Counted from the first letter of the stretch, positions 20,401-32,271 are shown. The stretch is DNA of 64,000 bases from Novosphingobium silvae (GCF_009856825.1 NZ_WVTD01000005.1:213292-277291); one strand, 5' to 3'. Notes: a model not told the origin generated them from the letters alone. Numbers and translations are program-made.

Positions 20401-21429
20401 TCAGGGTATGAGCAAGCTGGAGTCGCCGTAGGAATAGAACCGGTAGCCGTCACCAATTGCATGGGCATAGACCGCCTGCATCCGCTCCAGCCCCATCAGC
20501 GCCGAGACGAGCATGAACAGCGTCGACTTGGGCAGATGGAAGTTCGTCATCAGGCCATCGATCGCGTTGAAGCGATAACCCGGAGTAATGAAGATCGCCG
20601 TGTCGCCCTCGAACGGCCGGATCACGCCATCCTCACCGGTCGCGCTTTCCAGCAATCGCAGCGACGTGGTGCCCACGGCGATCACGCGCCCTCCAGCGGC
20701 GCGCGCCTTGTTCAGCCGGTCGGCCGTGGCGGCATCGATGCGACCCCATTCCGAATGCATGCGGTGGTCCGACGTATCCTCGGCTTTCACGGGCAGGAAC
20801 GTGCCGGCACCGACATGAAGGGTCAGCGTCTCGCGCGCCACGCCGGCAGCGTCGAGCGCATCGACCAGTCCGGGGGTGAAATGCAAGGCTGCGGTGGGCG
20901 CCGCGACGGCGCCCTTTTCCCGGGCGAACATCGTCTGGTAGTCGCTCGCGTCGGCCTCGTCAGTCGGTCGCTTGGCGGCTATGTAGGGCGGCAGCGGCAT
21001 GCGCCCCGCCCGCTCGAGCAGGACTTCGACCGGCTCGTCACCAGGAAAGGCGAGCGTCCAGCTGCCATCGTCGTGCCGCTCCTCGGCCACGCCCATGACC
21101 TCCGCAGGGAAGGCGATAGCATCGCCGGGGCGAAGACGCTTGGCATTGCGCACGAAGGCCTGCCAGCGCCGCAGGTCGATCCGCTTGTGGAGAGTGGCAC
21201 CGATGCGGGCCTCGCCGCGCAACCCCTCGAGCTGCGCGGGAATGACCCGCGTGTCGTTGAAGACGAGGACATCTCCGGCGCGCAGGACCTCGGGCAGGTC
21301 GCGGACCTGGCGATCGGCAAGCGGTCCCGCTCCTTTGGCCACCAGCATCCTTGCCGCATCGCGCGGACGCGCAGGACGCAGGGCGATGTTTTCAGGCGGG
21401 AGGTCGAAGTCGAAGAGGTCAACGCGCAT
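20401..21429 (-). CDS. queA: S-adenosylmethionine:tRNA ribosyltransferase-isomerase
   Basis: 342 residues. QueA moves the ribosyl part of SAM to preQ1 in tRNA to give epoxyqueuosine. Motifs are [20 protein letters not shown] at the start, [27 protein letters not shown] and [11 protein letters not shown]. Length is standard. It shares a strand with tgt downstream, with an exporter and DUF481 set between them, and with a cyclophilin gene upstream. Confidence 0.97.
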   Translation of the reverse strand: MRVDLFDFDLPPENIALRPARPRDAARMLVAKGAGPLADRQVRDLPEVLRAGDVLVFNDTRVIPAQLEGLRGEARIGATLHKRIDLRRWQAFVRNAKRLRPGDAIAFPAEVMGVAEERHDDGSWTLAFPGDEPVEVLLERAGRMPLPPYIAAKRPTDEADASDYQTMFAREKGAVAAPTAALHFTPGLVDALDAAGVARETLTLHVGAGTFLPVKAEDTSDHRMHSEWGRIDAATADRLNKARAAGGRVIAVGTTSLRLLESATGEDGVIRPFEGDTAIFITPGYRFNAIDGLMTNFHLPKSTLFMLVSALMGLERMQAVYAHAIGDGYRFYSYGDSSLLIP

Positions 21430-21506
21430 GGCGCCGCGCGCTAGACCACCCGAACCGCTTGGGCAAGCGCGGCGCTCCTTCGGAAAGGAGCTTGCGCGTC
21501 TCTACC

Positions 21507-22190
21507 TCAGTTCGACTGCGAGTTGCTCAGCTGTGCAGCCGTCGGAACGGCGGGAGCGACCGGTGCCACGGGCACGGCAGGCGCCGGCTTGTTCTCGGAA
21601 GCGAGCGAAGCCTGGACGACCTTGGTGGGATTTTCGGGCGGTTCGCCGCGCTGGATCGCATCGACGTACTGCATACCCGAGATCACCCGACCGAACACTG
21701 TATATTTCCGGTCCAGCGCAAATCGCGGGTAGAACACAATGAAGAACTGGCTGTTGGCGCTGTTCGGTTCGTTGGTCCGAGCCATGGAAACGGTGCCGCG
21801 CAGGTGCGGCATCGAGTTGAACTCCGCTTCAAGGTCGGGAAGCTGCGAGCCGCCCTGCCCCGTGCCGGTCGGATCGCCCGTCTGCGCCATGAAGCCATCG
21901 ATCACGCGGTGGAATATCACGCCGTTGTAGAAGCCCTGCTTCGCGAGGGTCTTGACGCGTTCCACGTGATGGGGAGCCCACTGCGGCATGAGCCGGATCG
22001 CCACGCGTCCGCCGTCCGACAGGTCGAGCAGTAGCACGTTGTCGGGCTCGTGCGACATGTCCGTGTCGATAAGCGTCGGCAGCGGCGCGGGCGCCGTGGG
22101 GGCGACCGGTTCCTTGTCCTTGGCGAAAGCCGGGGCGGACATGAGCGCGGCGCCAAGCATCAGCGCAGTCAGGGGAAGGCGAAACTTCAT
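21507..22190 (-). CDS. exported peptidylprolyl isomerase (cyclophilin type)
   Basis: 227 residues with a signal peptide (MKFRLPLTALMLGAALMSA, then PAFA) and a cyclophilin domain (about 50-195). Core motifs are VIFHRVIDGFMAQTGDP, GTGQGGS and NSANSQFFI. It should catalyse proline isomerisation in the periplasm. The mature N-terminus and C-terminal tail are Pro/Ala/Val-rich linkers. It lies between queA and coaD on one strand, a frequent alphaproteobacterial neighbourhood. Confidence 0.92.
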   Translation of the reverse strand: MKFRLPLTALMLGAALMSAPAFAKDKEPVAPTAPAPLPTLIDTDMSHEPDNVLLLDLSDGGRVAIRLMPQWAPHHVERVKTLAKQGFYNGVIFHRVIDGFMAQTGDPTGTGQGGSQLPDLEAEFNSMPHLRGTVSMARTNEPNSANSQFFIVFYPRFALDRKYTVFGRVISGMQYVDAIQRGEPPENPTKVVQASLASENKPAPAVPVAPVAPAVPTAAQLSNSQSN

Positions 22191-22304
22191 CGATTACTCA
22201 CAGGCCCATAGTTTGCGGATCCGGCCAACCGGCCGTGGCGCGATAGAGCGCGGCCGCTGTCGACACAATGAACGATTACGCTCAGGGTGCCCCCTGCGGC
22301 GTGC

Positions 22305-22829
22305 TCAGTAGTCTCCAAGAAGACCGTTCTGCTCGATCCTTGCCATCACGTCCTCCCGCACCGAAGTGCTCACGAATTTCGTGATGTCGCCGCCGAACAT
22401 GGCGATTTCCTTCACCAGCTTGGAGGCGATCGGCTGCAGGCTGACATCGGCCATGAGGAACACCGTCTCTATGGCCGAATTGAGCTGCTGGTTCATGCCC
22501 GCCATCTGGTACTCGTATTCGAAGTCGGCGACCGCGCGCAGTCCGCGCACGATGACCGTGGCGCCCTGCTTCTGCGCGAACTTCATCAGCAGCGCATTGA
22601 AGCCTACCACGGAGACATTGTCGATCCCCATCGCGGCCACCTCGCGCTCTACCATGGCGATGCGCTCGTCCGGCGTGAAAAGGGGGTTCTTCGAAAGGTT
22701 CGTGGTGACGCCGATGATCAGCCGATCCACCAGCTTGGCGCCGCGCCGGATGATGTCGGCATGGCCAAGCGTGATAGGATCGAAAGTGCCGGGATAGACG
22801 CCGATACGCTCGGTGACGGAGACTGCCAT
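22305..22829 (-). CDS. coaD: phosphopantetheine adenylyltransferase
   Basis: 174 residues. CoaD makes dephospho-CoA from phosphopantetheine and ATP. The nucleotidyltransferase motif is YPGTFDPITLGHADIIRR, followed by VVGFNALLMKFAQK, VIVRGLRAVADFEYE and KLVKEIAMFGGD. The start overlaps the ispA stop by one base (TGATG), indicating coupling. Confidence 0.96.
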   Translation of the reverse strand: MAVSVTERIGVYPGTFDPITLGHADIIRRGAKLVDRLIIGVTTNLSKNPLFTPDERIAMVEREVAAMGIDNVSVVGFNALLMKFAQKQGATVIVRGLRAVADFEYEYQMAGMNQQLNSAIETVFLMADVSLQPIASKLVKEIAMFGGDITKFVSTSVREDVMARIEQNGLLGDY

Positions 22830-23737
22830 CAGTGATCCCTCTCGATGATGTAGCGGGCGACGGCGCGCAGAAGGTCCGCCTCGCGGCCATGCTGGGCAAG
22901 GTGGCCGACTGCCTGCTCCACCAGCATCCGCGCCTGTTCCCGCGCCCGATCCGGCCCGAGGAGAGAGACGAAGGTTTCCTTGCCAGCGTCCGCGTCCTTG
23001 CCCACCGCCTTGCCGGCAACCGCGGCATCGCCCTCGTGGTCGATAAGATCGTCCGCGATCTGGAAGGCCAGCCCGATGTCACGGGCGTAGCCGCGCAGGT
23101 GCCCGCGACCTTCGGGCTGCACCCGCCCCAGGATAGCGCCCATCTCCACCGCCGCGCCGAGCAGCGCCCCGGTCTTGAGCTGCTGCAGCCGTGTCACCGT
23201 CTGAAGGTCGAACTCGCTCGTCTCCGCGACGAGGTCCATCATCTGCCCACCGGCCATGCCCTGCGCGCCGCTCGCATGGCCAAGCGTGCGCACAAGTTCG
23301 ATCTGGGTGAAAGGATCGGGGCTCGTGGCAGTGTCAGCCAGCACCTCGAACGCGAAGGCGTGAAGCGAATCGCCCGCGAGAACCGCCGTAGCCTCGTCGA
23401 AGGCAAGATGCAGGGTCGGCTTGCCATGGCGCATGGCATCGTCGTCCATGCACGGGAGATCGTCGTGGATCAGGGAATAGACATGGATCGCCTCGATCGC
23501 AACGGCGGCCCGTATCGCAGCTTCGCGCTGCACGCCGTACATGTCGGCAACCGCCGTCAGAAGCAGCGGGCGCAGGCGCTTGCCCCCGCCGATCGCGGCA
23601 TAGCGCATCGCTTCGACAAGCCTGGCGCGCGCGTCGCCCGGAACGGGAAGCAAGGCATCGAACGCGCCGTCGATCTCCTCGGCGATGCGCCCGAGGCTGT
23701 CTGCCAGCAGCGAATCGGTCACGCCCATGGCGCCCAC
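22829..23737 (-). CDS. ispA: polyprenyl (farnesyl) diphosphate synthase
   Basis: Up to 302 residues. The first Asp-rich motif is [17 protein letters not shown] and the second is [12 protein letters not shown], with [11 protein letters not shown] near residue 52, as in short-chain trans-prenyl synthases. It starts 3 bases after the xseB stop. ATGs at 23737 and 23728 and a GTG at 23722 are all possible starts. The order xseB-ispA fits farnesyl diphosphate synthase, which would feed isoprenoid and possibly carotenoid synthesis. Confidence 0.93.
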   Translation of the reverse strand: MGAMGVTDSLLADSLGRIAEEIDGAFDALLPVPGDARARLVEAMRYAAIGGGKRLRPLLLTAVADMYGVQREAAIRAAVAIEAIHVYSLIHDDLPCMDDDAMRHGKPTLHLAFDEATAVLAGDSLHAFAFEVLADTATSPDPFTQIELVRTLGHASGAQGMAGGQMMDLVAETSEFDLQTVTRLQQLKTGALLGAAVEMGAILGRVQPEGRGHLRGYARDIGLAFQIADDLIDHEGDAAVAGKAVGKDADAGKETFVSLLGPDRAREQARMLVEQAVGHLAQHGREADLLRAVARYIIERDH

Positions 23738-23740
23738 GCG

Positions 23741-23995
23741 TCAGCGGTCCGGCGCATCAAAGGGCTGGGTTCCCGCAGCCCCGCCGTCCGGCCCCGCGAC
23801 GATGCGCTCGATCCGGGCCTGCGCCGCGTCGAGGCGCTTCTGGCAGTGCTGCCGCAGCTTCTCGCCCTTTTCATAGAGAGAGATCGAATCCTCCAGCGGA
23901 ACGTGGCCGCTTTCCAGCTGGCGCACGATGGTTTCCAGTGCGCGCAGGGCGTCTTCGAAGCTCAGGGTATCGATGGTTTGCGTGTCGGAAGCCAT
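23741..23995 (-). CDS. xseB: exodeoxyribonuclease VII small subunit
   Basis: 84 residues with the XseB helical hairpin: [20 protein letters not shown] and [19 protein letters not shown]. The small subunit binds XseA in the nuclease that degrades single-stranded DNA. Only the small subunit is here. It is the promoter-proximal gene of the minus-strand run xseB-ispA-coaD-cyclophilin-queA. Confidence 0.95.
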   Translation of the reverse strand: MASDTQTIDTLSFEDALRALETIVRQLESGHVPLEDSISLYEKGEKLRQHCQKRLDAAQARIERIVAGPDGGAAGTQPFDAPDR

Positions 23996-24129
23996 ACATC
24001 ATGCAATGGCGGGCCCGGCTGGACCGGTCAAGGTGGCACCCCGCGAATTTAGCGCTTGGCACCTGCCCGCCCCCGGCGATTGCCAAGCCATCTAGCGCAG
24101 GCGCATCGACATGGCTAAGGCGCGTGCCC

Positions 24130-26301
24130 ATGAGCACGATCACCCCCGAAGTCGTCGAGGCCCATGGCCTCAATCCCGAGGAATACGAGCGCGTCCTCAA
24201 CGCGCTGGGACGAGAGCCCAACCTCGTCGAACTCGGCATCTTCTCGGTCATGTGGTCGGAGCACTGCTCCTACAAGTCGAGCCGCTTCCACCTCAAGAAG
24301 CTGCCCACCCAGGCACCTTGGGTGATCTGCGGCCCAGGCGAGAACGCAGGCGTCATCGACATCGGCGACGGCCAGGCCGCCATCTTCAAGATGGAGAGCC
24401 ACAACCACCCCAGCTACATCGAGCCCTACCAGGGCGCGGCGACGGGCGTTGGCGGCATCCTGCGCGACGTCTTCACCATGGGCGCGCGCCCGGTGGCGAA
24501 CATGAACGCACTGCGGTTCGGACGGCCAGAGCACCCGAAGATGAAGCACCTCGTCAAGGGCGTGGTCGCGGGCATCGGCGGCTACGGCAACTGCGTGGGC
24601 GTGCCTACCGTGGGCGGCGAAACCAACTTCCACAAGGCGTATGACGGCAACATCCTCGTCAACGCGATGACGGTCGGTATCGCCGACACGAACAGGATCT
24701 TCTACTCGGCCGCGACGGGCGTGGGCAATCCGATCGTCTACGTCGGCTCCAAGACCGGCCGGGACGGCATCCACGGCGCCACCATGGCCAGTGCCGACTT
24801 CGGTGACGACATCGACGAGAAGCGTCCCACCGTGCAAGTCGGCGATCCCTTCGTCGAAAAGCTGCTGATCGAGGCCTGCCTCGAACTCATGGCGACTGAC
24901 GCCATCGTCGCCATCCAGGACATGGGCGCGGCTGGCCTCACCTCCTCCTCCGTCGAGATGGCGAGCAAGGGCGGCGCGGGCATCCGCCTGAACATGAACG
25001 CCGTACCCTGCCGCGAACAGGCGATGACGCCTTACGAGATGATGCTGAGCGAGTCGCAGGAGCGCATGCTCATGGTGCTCAAGCCCGGCAAGGAAGCGAT
25101 GGCCGAGGCGATCTTCCGCAAGTGGGAACTCGACTTCGCGGTGATCGGCGAAGTCACCGAAGCCGGTCCGGACGGGGGTCACATGGTGCTGGAGTTCAAC
25201 GGCGAAGTGGTCTGCGACATCCCGCTAGGGCCCCTCGCTGACGACGCGCCGGAGTACGAGCGGCCTTACGTCACGCCCGAAGAATACAAGGCCTGGGCGA
25301 AGGTCCCGGCCCTGGGCGACGTGCCTGCCACGACGGATGTGGGTGCGGACCTGCTCAAGCTCATGGGCGGTGCGGACCTCGCTTCGCGGCGGTGGATCTG
25401 GGAGCAGTACGACAGCCAGGTCGGCGCCGACACCATGCAGAAATCGGGCGGCGACGCTGCGGTGGTCCGCGTACACGGAACGAGGAAGGCGCTGGCGATC
25501 AGCACCGACTGCTCGCCCCGCTACTGCTACGCCGACCCCTACGAGGGCGGCAAGCAGGCCGTGGCCGAGACCTATCGCAACATCAGCGCGGTTGGCGGCC
25601 TGCCGCTCGCGATCACCAACTGCCTGAACTTCGCCAACCCGCAGCGTCCCGAGATCATGGCCCAGATCGTCGGCTGCCTGAACGGCATGGGCGATGCCTG
25701 CCGCGCGCTCGACTACCCGATCGTCTCTGGCAACGTCTCGCTCTACAATGAATCGAAGGCGACCGGCGGTGGCTCGGCGATCCTGCCCACGCCCGCAATC
25801 GGCGGCGTCGGTCTGCTCGCCGACCTCGAAGCGACGACCACGATCGCCTTCAAGGCGGAAGGCGAGGACATCTATCTCCTCGGCGGCGAAGGGACCCATC
25901 TGGGCCAGTCGCTCTGGCTCAAGGACATCGCGGGCCGCGAAGCAGGCGAGCCGCCGGTCGTCGATCTCAAGGCGGAAGCGCGTAATGGCGCTCTGGTGCG
26001 TGGCTGGATCGGCGAGGGCAAGGTCACCGCGGTCCACGACGTGAGCGACGGCGGCCTTCTCGTGGCGCTTGCGGAAATGGCGCTGGCCAGCGGGCTGGGC
26101 TGCACTCTCGACGCCCACCCGACGACACCGCAGGCATTCGGAGAGGATCAGTCGCGCTATGTGCTGACGGCTCCCGCGGGCACCGAGCTTGCGAACGCCG
26201 TGAAGATCGGCACGGTCGGTGGAACCACGGTCGCAGGTGTCGAGATCGCGGCGTTGCGCGCGGCGAACGAGGCGTTCTTCAAGGACTGGATGGAAGCCTG
26301 A
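24130..26301 (+). CDS. purL: phosphoribosylformylglycinamidine synthase subunit PurL (small type)
   Basis: About 723 residues, the small form that works with separate PurS and PurQ, neither of which is in this window. It begins [19 protein letters not shown], with [14 protein letters not shown], the ATP-binding segment [20 protein letters not shown], and second AIRS-like halves including [10 protein letters not shown] and [16 protein letters not shown]. The start is ATG 24130 with AAGG upstream. Longer in-frame readings cover intergenic DNA. It is divergent from xseB. Confidence 0.97.
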   Translation: MSTITPEVVEAHGLNPEEYERVLNALGREPNLVELGIFSVMWSEHCSYKSSRFHLKKLPTQAPWVICGPGENAGVIDIGDGQAAIFKMESHNHPSYIEPYQGAATGVGGILRDVFTMGARPVANMNALRFGRPEHPKMKHLVKGVVAGIGGYGNCVGVPTVGGETNFHKAYDGNILVNAMTVGIADTNRIFYSAATGVGNPIVYVGSKTGRDGIHGATMASADFGDDIDEKRPTVQVGDPFVEKLLIEACLELMATDAIVAIQDMGAAGLTSSSVEMASKGGAGIRLNMNAVPCREQAMTPYEMMLSESQERMLMVLKPGKEAMAEAIFRKWELDFAVIGEVTEAGPDGGHMVLEFNGEVVCDIPLGPLADDAPEYERPYVTPEEYKAWAKVPALGDVPATTDVGADLLKLMGGADLASRRWIWEQYDSQVGADTMQKSGGDAAVVRVHGTRKALAISTDCSPRYCYADPYEGGKQAVAETYRNISAVGGLPLAITNCLNFANPQRPEIMAQIVGCLNGMGDACRALDYPIVSGNVSLYNESKATGGGSAILPTPAIGGVGLLADLEATTTIAFKAEGEDIYLLGGEGTHLGQSLWLKDIAGREAGEPPVVDLKAEARNGALVRGWIGEGKVTAVHDVSDGGLLVALAEMALASGLGCTLDAHPTTPQAFGEDQSRYVLTAPAGTELANAVKIGTVGGTTVAGVEIAALRAANEAFFKDWMEA

Positions 26302-26309
26302 ACCCTGGC

Positions 26310-26330
26310 GCCCCGGAGTTCATCCGGGGC
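26310..26330. terminator. hairpin downstream of purL
   Basis: GCCCCGGA and TCCGGGGC form a perfect 8-base stem with a 5-base loop, starting 9 bases after the purL stop. There is no T-run. The rest of the stretch up to the serB stop at 26517 holds no gene that I can recognise. Confidence 0.5.
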
Positions 26331-26516
26331 ACCCTGCCCGCTCGAAGGCGCGGCGCACCTGCTCCGGCAAGATAGGTCTGGCCTTGAGACGCGCGGGTTC
26401 ATGGCGGACCTTACGCCAGTGCGTCTGTCAGCGCCCGCATGAGCGCCCATTCAGGGAATGGCAGTAGGCGAACCTGATCGACGCCCGGCGTTCCCTGCCG
26501 GTCTTGCTTCCGGGTA

Positions 26517-27398
26517 CTAGCGCACCCATTCCTTCTCGGGGATGCCCAGAAGGCGCAGCACGCTGGTAAGGTCCCCGCGGTCGATCCAGCCATTGGCGGC
26601 GGCGCGGGCCTTGGGTTTCGCATGGTAGGCGATGCCGTAGGTCGCCGCCTCCAGCATGGGGATGTCATTGGCGCCGTCGCCCGTCGCGAGCGTGGTCACT
26701 CCCTCACCCGCAGCCTCGATCTCGGCGAGCAGCGTCGCCTTCTTCACGGCCGAATCGACGATGGGGCCATTCAGCCCGCCCGTCAGCTTGCCGCCCGCCA
26801 CATCGAGGCGGTTACCCACCACATGCTCGAAGCCAAGCTGTTCGGCCACGGGATCGGCGAAGTGGTGGAAGCCGCCCGTGACGAGCACGGTCCGGCAGCC
26901 CAGCTTCTTCAGCGTTTCCACCAGTACCCTCGCGCCCGGCATCGGCTGGATCCGCGTGGAAAGGCACTGCGTTATCGCTTCTGTACCAAGGCCCTCCAGA
27001 AGGCCTACCCGCTCGCGCAGCGCCTGCTCGAAGTCGAGCTCGCCCTGCATCGCGCGCTCGGTGATTGCGGCGATGCGTTCCTTGAGCCCTGCGAAATCGC
27101 CAAGTTCATCGATGCATTCCTGACCGATCATGGTGGAATCCATGTCGGAGATGAACACGCGCGGGACAACCGGCTCGTCCGTGGTGACGAGACCGTCGGT
27201 GGGCGCGAAGTGCGCATCCAGCGCCGCCCGCAGCGCCGCGGCGTCGTCATCGGGCGAATCGATCTGCATGGTCCTGCCGCAGAACTCGAGCATGGCGGCA
27301 TCGGCGATGCGTACGCCGGCTTTCTCCATTTCCGCCTTGGCAGCCTCAAGTCTTGCCGAAAGGTGATCTGGTTCTGCTATCAGACGGGCGATGAGCAC
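26517..27398 (-). CDS. serB: phosphoserine phosphatase
   Basis: About 293 residues, HAD superfamily. The nucleophile motif is FISDMDSTMIGQEC. Motif II is VLVTGGFHHFADPVAEQLG, and motif III to IV includes KKATLLAE and TLATGDGANDIPMLEAA. It catalyses the last step of serine synthesis. The best start is GTG 27398 (then LIARLIAEPDHL) with AAGGGA upstream. The start codon region overlaps that of divergent miaA by eight bases. A shorter start would lose the conserved LIARLIA opening. Confidence 0.95.
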   Translation of the reverse strand: MLIARLIAEPDHLSARLEAAKAEMEKAGVRIADAAMLEFCGRTMQIDSPDDDAAALRAALDAHFAPTDGLVTTDEPVVPRVFISDMDSTMIGQECIDELGDFAGLKERIAAITERAMQGELDFEQALRERVGLLEGLGTEAITQCLSTRIQPMPGARVLVETLKKLGCRTVLVTGGFHHFADPVAEQLGFEHVVGNRLDVAGGKLTGGLNGPIVDSAVKKATLLAEIEAAGEGVTTLATGDGANDIPMLEAATYGIAYHAKPKARAAANGWIDRGDLTSVLRLLGIPEKEWVR

Positions 27399-28371
27399 TG
27401 CAATTTCCCTTGATGCGCCATACGATATCGAAGCCGGAGACCGGCCACCGCTGGCGCTCATCGCAGGGCCGACCGCCAGCGGCAAGAGCGATTGTGCCGT
27501 GGCGCTGGCGCTGGAACTGGAACGCCGGGGCCGCCACGCGGTCGTCATCAATGCCGACAGTTCGCAGGTCTACGCCGATCTCACCATCCTGAGCGCCCGG
27601 CCCGTCGCTTCGGAAATGAGCGGCATCGATCATCGCCTGTTCGGCGCCTGGGACGGCGCGCAAAGCTGCTCCGCGGCAGACTGGGCCCGCGCTGCCGCCG
27701 CCACGATCGCGGAAGTCCACGCCAGCGGAGGAGTACCGATCCTTGTCGGCGGCACCGGGCTTTACATACGCACTCTTCTCGAAGGGATCGCCCCGGTCCC
27801 GCCGATCGAACCAGAGGTGCGCCAAGTGGTGCGCGCCCTCCCCGTCGAGGAAGCCTATGCGGCTCTCGTGGAAGAGGACCCGGAACGCGCCGCCTGCCTG
27901 GCGCCGGCCGATACGACCCGCGTGGCCCGCGCGCTCGAGGTCGTCCGCTCCACCGGCCATGGTCTCGCATACTGGCAGGCGCGGCCCAGTGGCGGCATCG
28001 GACACACCCTCAGCGTTCACGGTGCGGTGCTGCTTCCAGAGCGTCAGTCCCTCTACCATCGCTGCGACCTGAGGTTCACCCGCATGATCGAGCGCGGCGC
28101 CATGGCGGAGGTGGAGGCGCTCCTTGCCCGGCGGCTGGAGCCCGATCTCCCTGTCATGCGGGCGATAGGAGTGCCCGAACTCGCGGGCGTAATCGACGGG
28201 AGATGGCCTCTCGAAACCGCCATAGAGCGCGGTGCCCAGGCCACGCGGAACTACGCCAAGCGGCAGTTCACCTGGCTGCGCCATCAGCTACCGGAGCAAT
28301 GGACGCGACTTGAATTTGAAAATTACAACGCAAACGCTGTAACTGATATTTTATTACGTTTTCCGGGTTGA
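27391..28371 (+). CDS. miaA: tRNA dimethylallyltransferase
   Basis: 326 residues. MiaA prenylates adenosine-37 of tRNAs reading U-starting codons. The P-loop is LIAGPTASGKSDCAVAL, followed by VVINADSSQVYADLTI, PILVGGTGLYIRTLLEG, and QATRNYAKRQFTWLRHQ. The ATG at 27391 overlaps the start of serB on the other strand. The last codons are AT-rich, and the TGA stop forms part of the -35 element used for ilvB. Confidence 0.96.
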   Translation: MSTAISLDAPYDIEAGDRPPLALIAGPTASGKSDCAVALALELERRGRHAVVINADSSQVYADLTILSARPVASEMSGIDHRLFGAWDGAQSCSAADWARAAAATIAEVHASGGVPILVGGTGLYIRTLLEGIAPVPPIEPEVRQVVRALPVEEAYAALVEEDPERAACLAPADTTRVARALEVVRSTGHGLAYWQARPSGGIGHTLSVHGAVLLPERQSLYHRCDLRFTRMIERGAMAEVEALLARRLEPDLPVMRAIGVPELAGVIDGRWPLETAIERGAQATRNYAKRQFTWLRHQLPEQWTRLEFENYNANAVTDILLRFPG

Positions 28372-28396
28372 CCTGACATATCGTCCTGCCTAGAGG
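28368..28396 (+). promoter_or_regulatory. ilvB promoter overlapping the miaA stop
   Basis: TTGACC (28368-28373), a 17-base spacer and TAGAGG (28391-28396) give a good sigma-70 type promoter. The -35 contains the miaA TGA. Transcription would start near 28403, leaving a leader of about 135 bases before ilvB. That leader holds a 7-base stem, 28485-28491 with 28511-28517, just upstream of the ribosome site. Confidence 0.65.
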
Positions 28397-28538
28397 CCGA
28401 TCCGTCCTTCAGGCGTAAGCCGCGTGGGATGCCAGGAAAGCTGTCGACGGGCGAAAACCTCGCTTTCGACGATTTCAAGAAAGTGCCGGGCTGCGCAATA
28501 CAGCCTTTCCGCCCGGCCGATCGGTGAAGGAATATGTT

Positions 28539-30281
28539 GTGAGTGAAGAGCGCAGCGGCGCGAACATCCTGGTCGAAAGCCTGGTCAAGCAGGGGGTCGA
28601 ATTCGTATTCGGGTATCCCGGCGGCGCCGTGCTACCGATCTATGATGCTCTCTTCGGTGACGAACGCCTTCGCCACATCCTCGTGCGCCACGAAGCAGGC
28701 GCGGCCCACGCCGCTGAAGGCTATGCCCGCTCCACGGGCAAGCCGGGCGTCGTCCTGGTCACCTCGGGGCCGGGCGCGACCAATGCCGTCACCGGCATCG
28801 CCGACGCCTACCTCGATTCGATCCCGCTCATCGTCATCACGGGGCAGGTCCCGACCGGGCTGATCGGCTCGGACGCGTTCCAGGAAGCCGACACCGTCGG
28901 CATCTCGCGCCATTGCACCAAGCACAACTACCTCGTGAAGGACCCGGCCGAGCTTGCCGCGGTCATCGATGAGGCGTTCCAGATCGCCACCACCGGCCGC
29001 CCGGGCCCTGTCCTGATCGACATTCCCAAGGACGTCCAGATCGCCTCGGCCGTGTGGACCGATGCGCTCGCGCAGCGCCGCCAGCGCTATGCTCCGCGCA
29101 CCCAGGGCACGCGCCAGGAGATCGCTCAGGCGGTCGAGATGATCGCCGCGGCCAGGCAGCCGATCCTATACACGGGCGGCGGCGTCATCAACTCGGGGCC
29201 CCGTGCCAGCGAACTCCTGCGCGAGCTTCAGGCGAAGACCGGCGCGCCGGTCACCTCCACGCTGATGGGCCTTGGCGCCTTCCCGGCTGATCATCCCGAC
29301 TGGCTCGGCATGCTGGGCATGCACGGCACCTATGAGGCCAACCTGGCGATGAACCAGGCCGACCTCATCGTCTGCATCGGCGCGCGCTTCGACGACCGCG
29401 TGACCGGCCGCCTCGATGCATTCTCGCCCAATTCCAAGAAGATCCACATCGACATCGACCGCTCCTCGATCAACAAGATCGTGCGCGCCGACCTGCCGAT
29501 CGTGGGGGACTGCGCCGCCGTTCTCGAGCAGATCCTGGCCGAGTGGGGCAGCCGCAAGGGCCAGGACCTCACCGAGTGGAAGGCCTGCGTCGATACGTGG
29601 CGCGAGAAGCAGAGCCTCTGCTTCCCGCTCAACGACGAGGCCATCATGCCGCAGCTGGCGATCCAGCGCCTCTACGAGCTGACGAAGCACAGGGATCCGG
29701 TCATCTCGACCGAGGTCGGGCAGCACCAGATGTGGGCGGCCCAGCACTTCCCGTTCTTCTCGCCGAACAAGTGGCTGACGTCGGGCGGCCTCGGCACTAT
29801 GGGCTATGGCCTGCCCGCCGCGATCGGTGCGCAGTGCGGCAATCCGGACAGCCTCGTCATCGACATCGCGGGCGATGCCTCGATCCAGATGAACATCCAG
29901 GAACTGGGCACCGCCACGCAATACCGCCTGCCGGTCAAGGTCTTCATCCTCAACAACGAGTGGATGGGCATGGTCCGCCAGTGGCAGGAACTGACCTATG
30001 AAAGCCGCTTCTCGAACTCGTACTCGGACAGCCTGCCCGACTTCGTGAAGCTGGCCGAGGCCTATGGCTGGAAAGGCATCCGCATCGAAAACGAGAGCCA
30101 GCTGGACGCCGGCATCCAGGCGATGATCGACCATCCCGGCCCCGTCATCGTGGACTGCCTCGTCCACAAGGAGTCGAACTGTTTCCCGATGATCCCCTCG
30201 GGCGCCTCGCACGTCGACATGCTTCTCTACGGCGACCACGTTCTCGGCACGATGGACGACGAAGCCAAGGCGCTGGTCTGA
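28539..30281 (+). CDS. ilvB: acetolactate synthase large subunit
   Basis: About 580 residues, a ThDP and FAD enzyme making acetolactate or acetohydroxybutyrate for branched-chain amino acids. Motifs are VEFVFGYPGGAVLPIYDALF, RHEAGAAHAAEGYARSTG (catalytic Glu), VTSGPGATNAVTGIADAY and the ThDP site IDIAGDASIQMNIQELGTA with NNEWMGMVRQWQ. I choose GTG 28539 (SEERSGANILVE) because AAGGA lies 7 bases upstream. GTG 28524 is an alternative. The regulatory subunit ilvN follows in 16 bases. Confidence 0.97.
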   Translation: MSEERSGANILVESLVKQGVEFVFGYPGGAVLPIYDALFGDERLRHILVRHEAGAAHAAEGYARSTGKPGVVLVTSGPGATNAVTGIADAYLDSIPLIVITGQVPTGLIGSDAFQEADTVGISRHCTKHNYLVKDPAELAAVIDEAFQIATTGRPGPVLIDIPKDVQIASAVWTDALAQRRQRYAPRTQGTRQEIAQAVEMIAAARQPILYTGGGVINSGPRASELLRELQAKTGAPVTSTLMGLGAFPADHPDWLGMLGMHGTYEANLAMNQADLIVCIGARFDDRVTGRLDAFSPNSKKIHIDIDRSSINKIVRADLPIVGDCAAVLEQILAEWGSRKGQDLTEWKACVDTWREKQSLCFPLNDEAIMPQLAIQRLYELTKHRDPVISTEVGQHQMWAAQHFPFFSPNKWLTSGGLGTMGYGLPAAIGAQCGNPDSLVIDIAGDASIQMNIQELGTATQYRLPVKVFILNNEWMGMVRQWQELTYESRFSNSYSDSLPDFVKLAEAYGWKGIRIENESQLDAGIQAMIDHPGPVIVDCLVHKESNCFPMIPSGASHVDMLLYGDHVLGTMDDEAKALV

Positions 30282-30297
30282 GGGAGGCACGAGAACA

Positions 30298-31942
<1,645 letters not shown>

Positions 31943-31955
31943 TCCGTTATGAGCG

Positions 31956-31979
31956 GCGGGCGGCGAGTGTGCCGCCCGC
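31956..31979. terminator. GC-rich hairpin between ilvC and the HNH gene
   Basis: GCGGGCGGC and GCCGCCCGC form a perfect 9-base stem around GAGTGT, 13 bases after the ilvC stop and 7 bases from the end of the convergent HNH gene. No T-run follows immediately. It probably ends transcripts from both sides. Confidence 0.6.
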
Positions 31980-31986
31980 TGCCGAA

Positions 31987-32271
31987 CTACCGTCGCTTTT
32001 TCGTCAGCGCGTGGAAGTCGGGCGGCTTTCCCGAGACCCAGCGCACGAACCGCGCGATTTCCTCCACCTTGCGCATGGCCGCGGCATCAGGTGGCATCTT
32101 GGCCAGCTGGGCATTCGTCAGCGTTGCGTGGATCGTGCGATGGCAGATCGGATGAACGGGCACGGTCTCCCGGCCGCCACGGCTTTTCGGCACCGGATGA
32201 TGCCATTCAATGCGGCGCCCCAGCGGGCGATTGCACAGCCAGCATTGCCGCTCATCCGCCTCCGCCTTCAT
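31987..32271 (-). CDS. HNH-endonuclease-like protein
   Basis: About 94 residues (102 if a GTG at 32295 is used). It has a CxxC pair (RQCWLCNRPLG), the first HNH half EWHHPVPKSRGG and the second half HPICHRTIHA. In canonical HNH motifs an Asn precedes the second Cys/His group; here that stretch reads TVPVHPICH, so the middle residue is replaced. It may still be a nuclease or a structural zinc protein. ATG 32271 has GAGG very close upstream. It stands alone, convergent with ilvC. Confidence 0.75.
   Translation of the reverse strand: MKAEADERQCWLCNRPLGRRIEWHHPVPKSRGGRETVPVHPICHRTIHATLTNAQLAKMPPDAAAMRKVEEIARFVRWVSGKPPDFHALTKKRR

Noticed and set aside
28429..28524. A short frame in the ilvB leader that might be an attenuator peptide.
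   Set aside because: It has no cluster of Leu, Val or Ile codons and no T-rich terminator stem follows.
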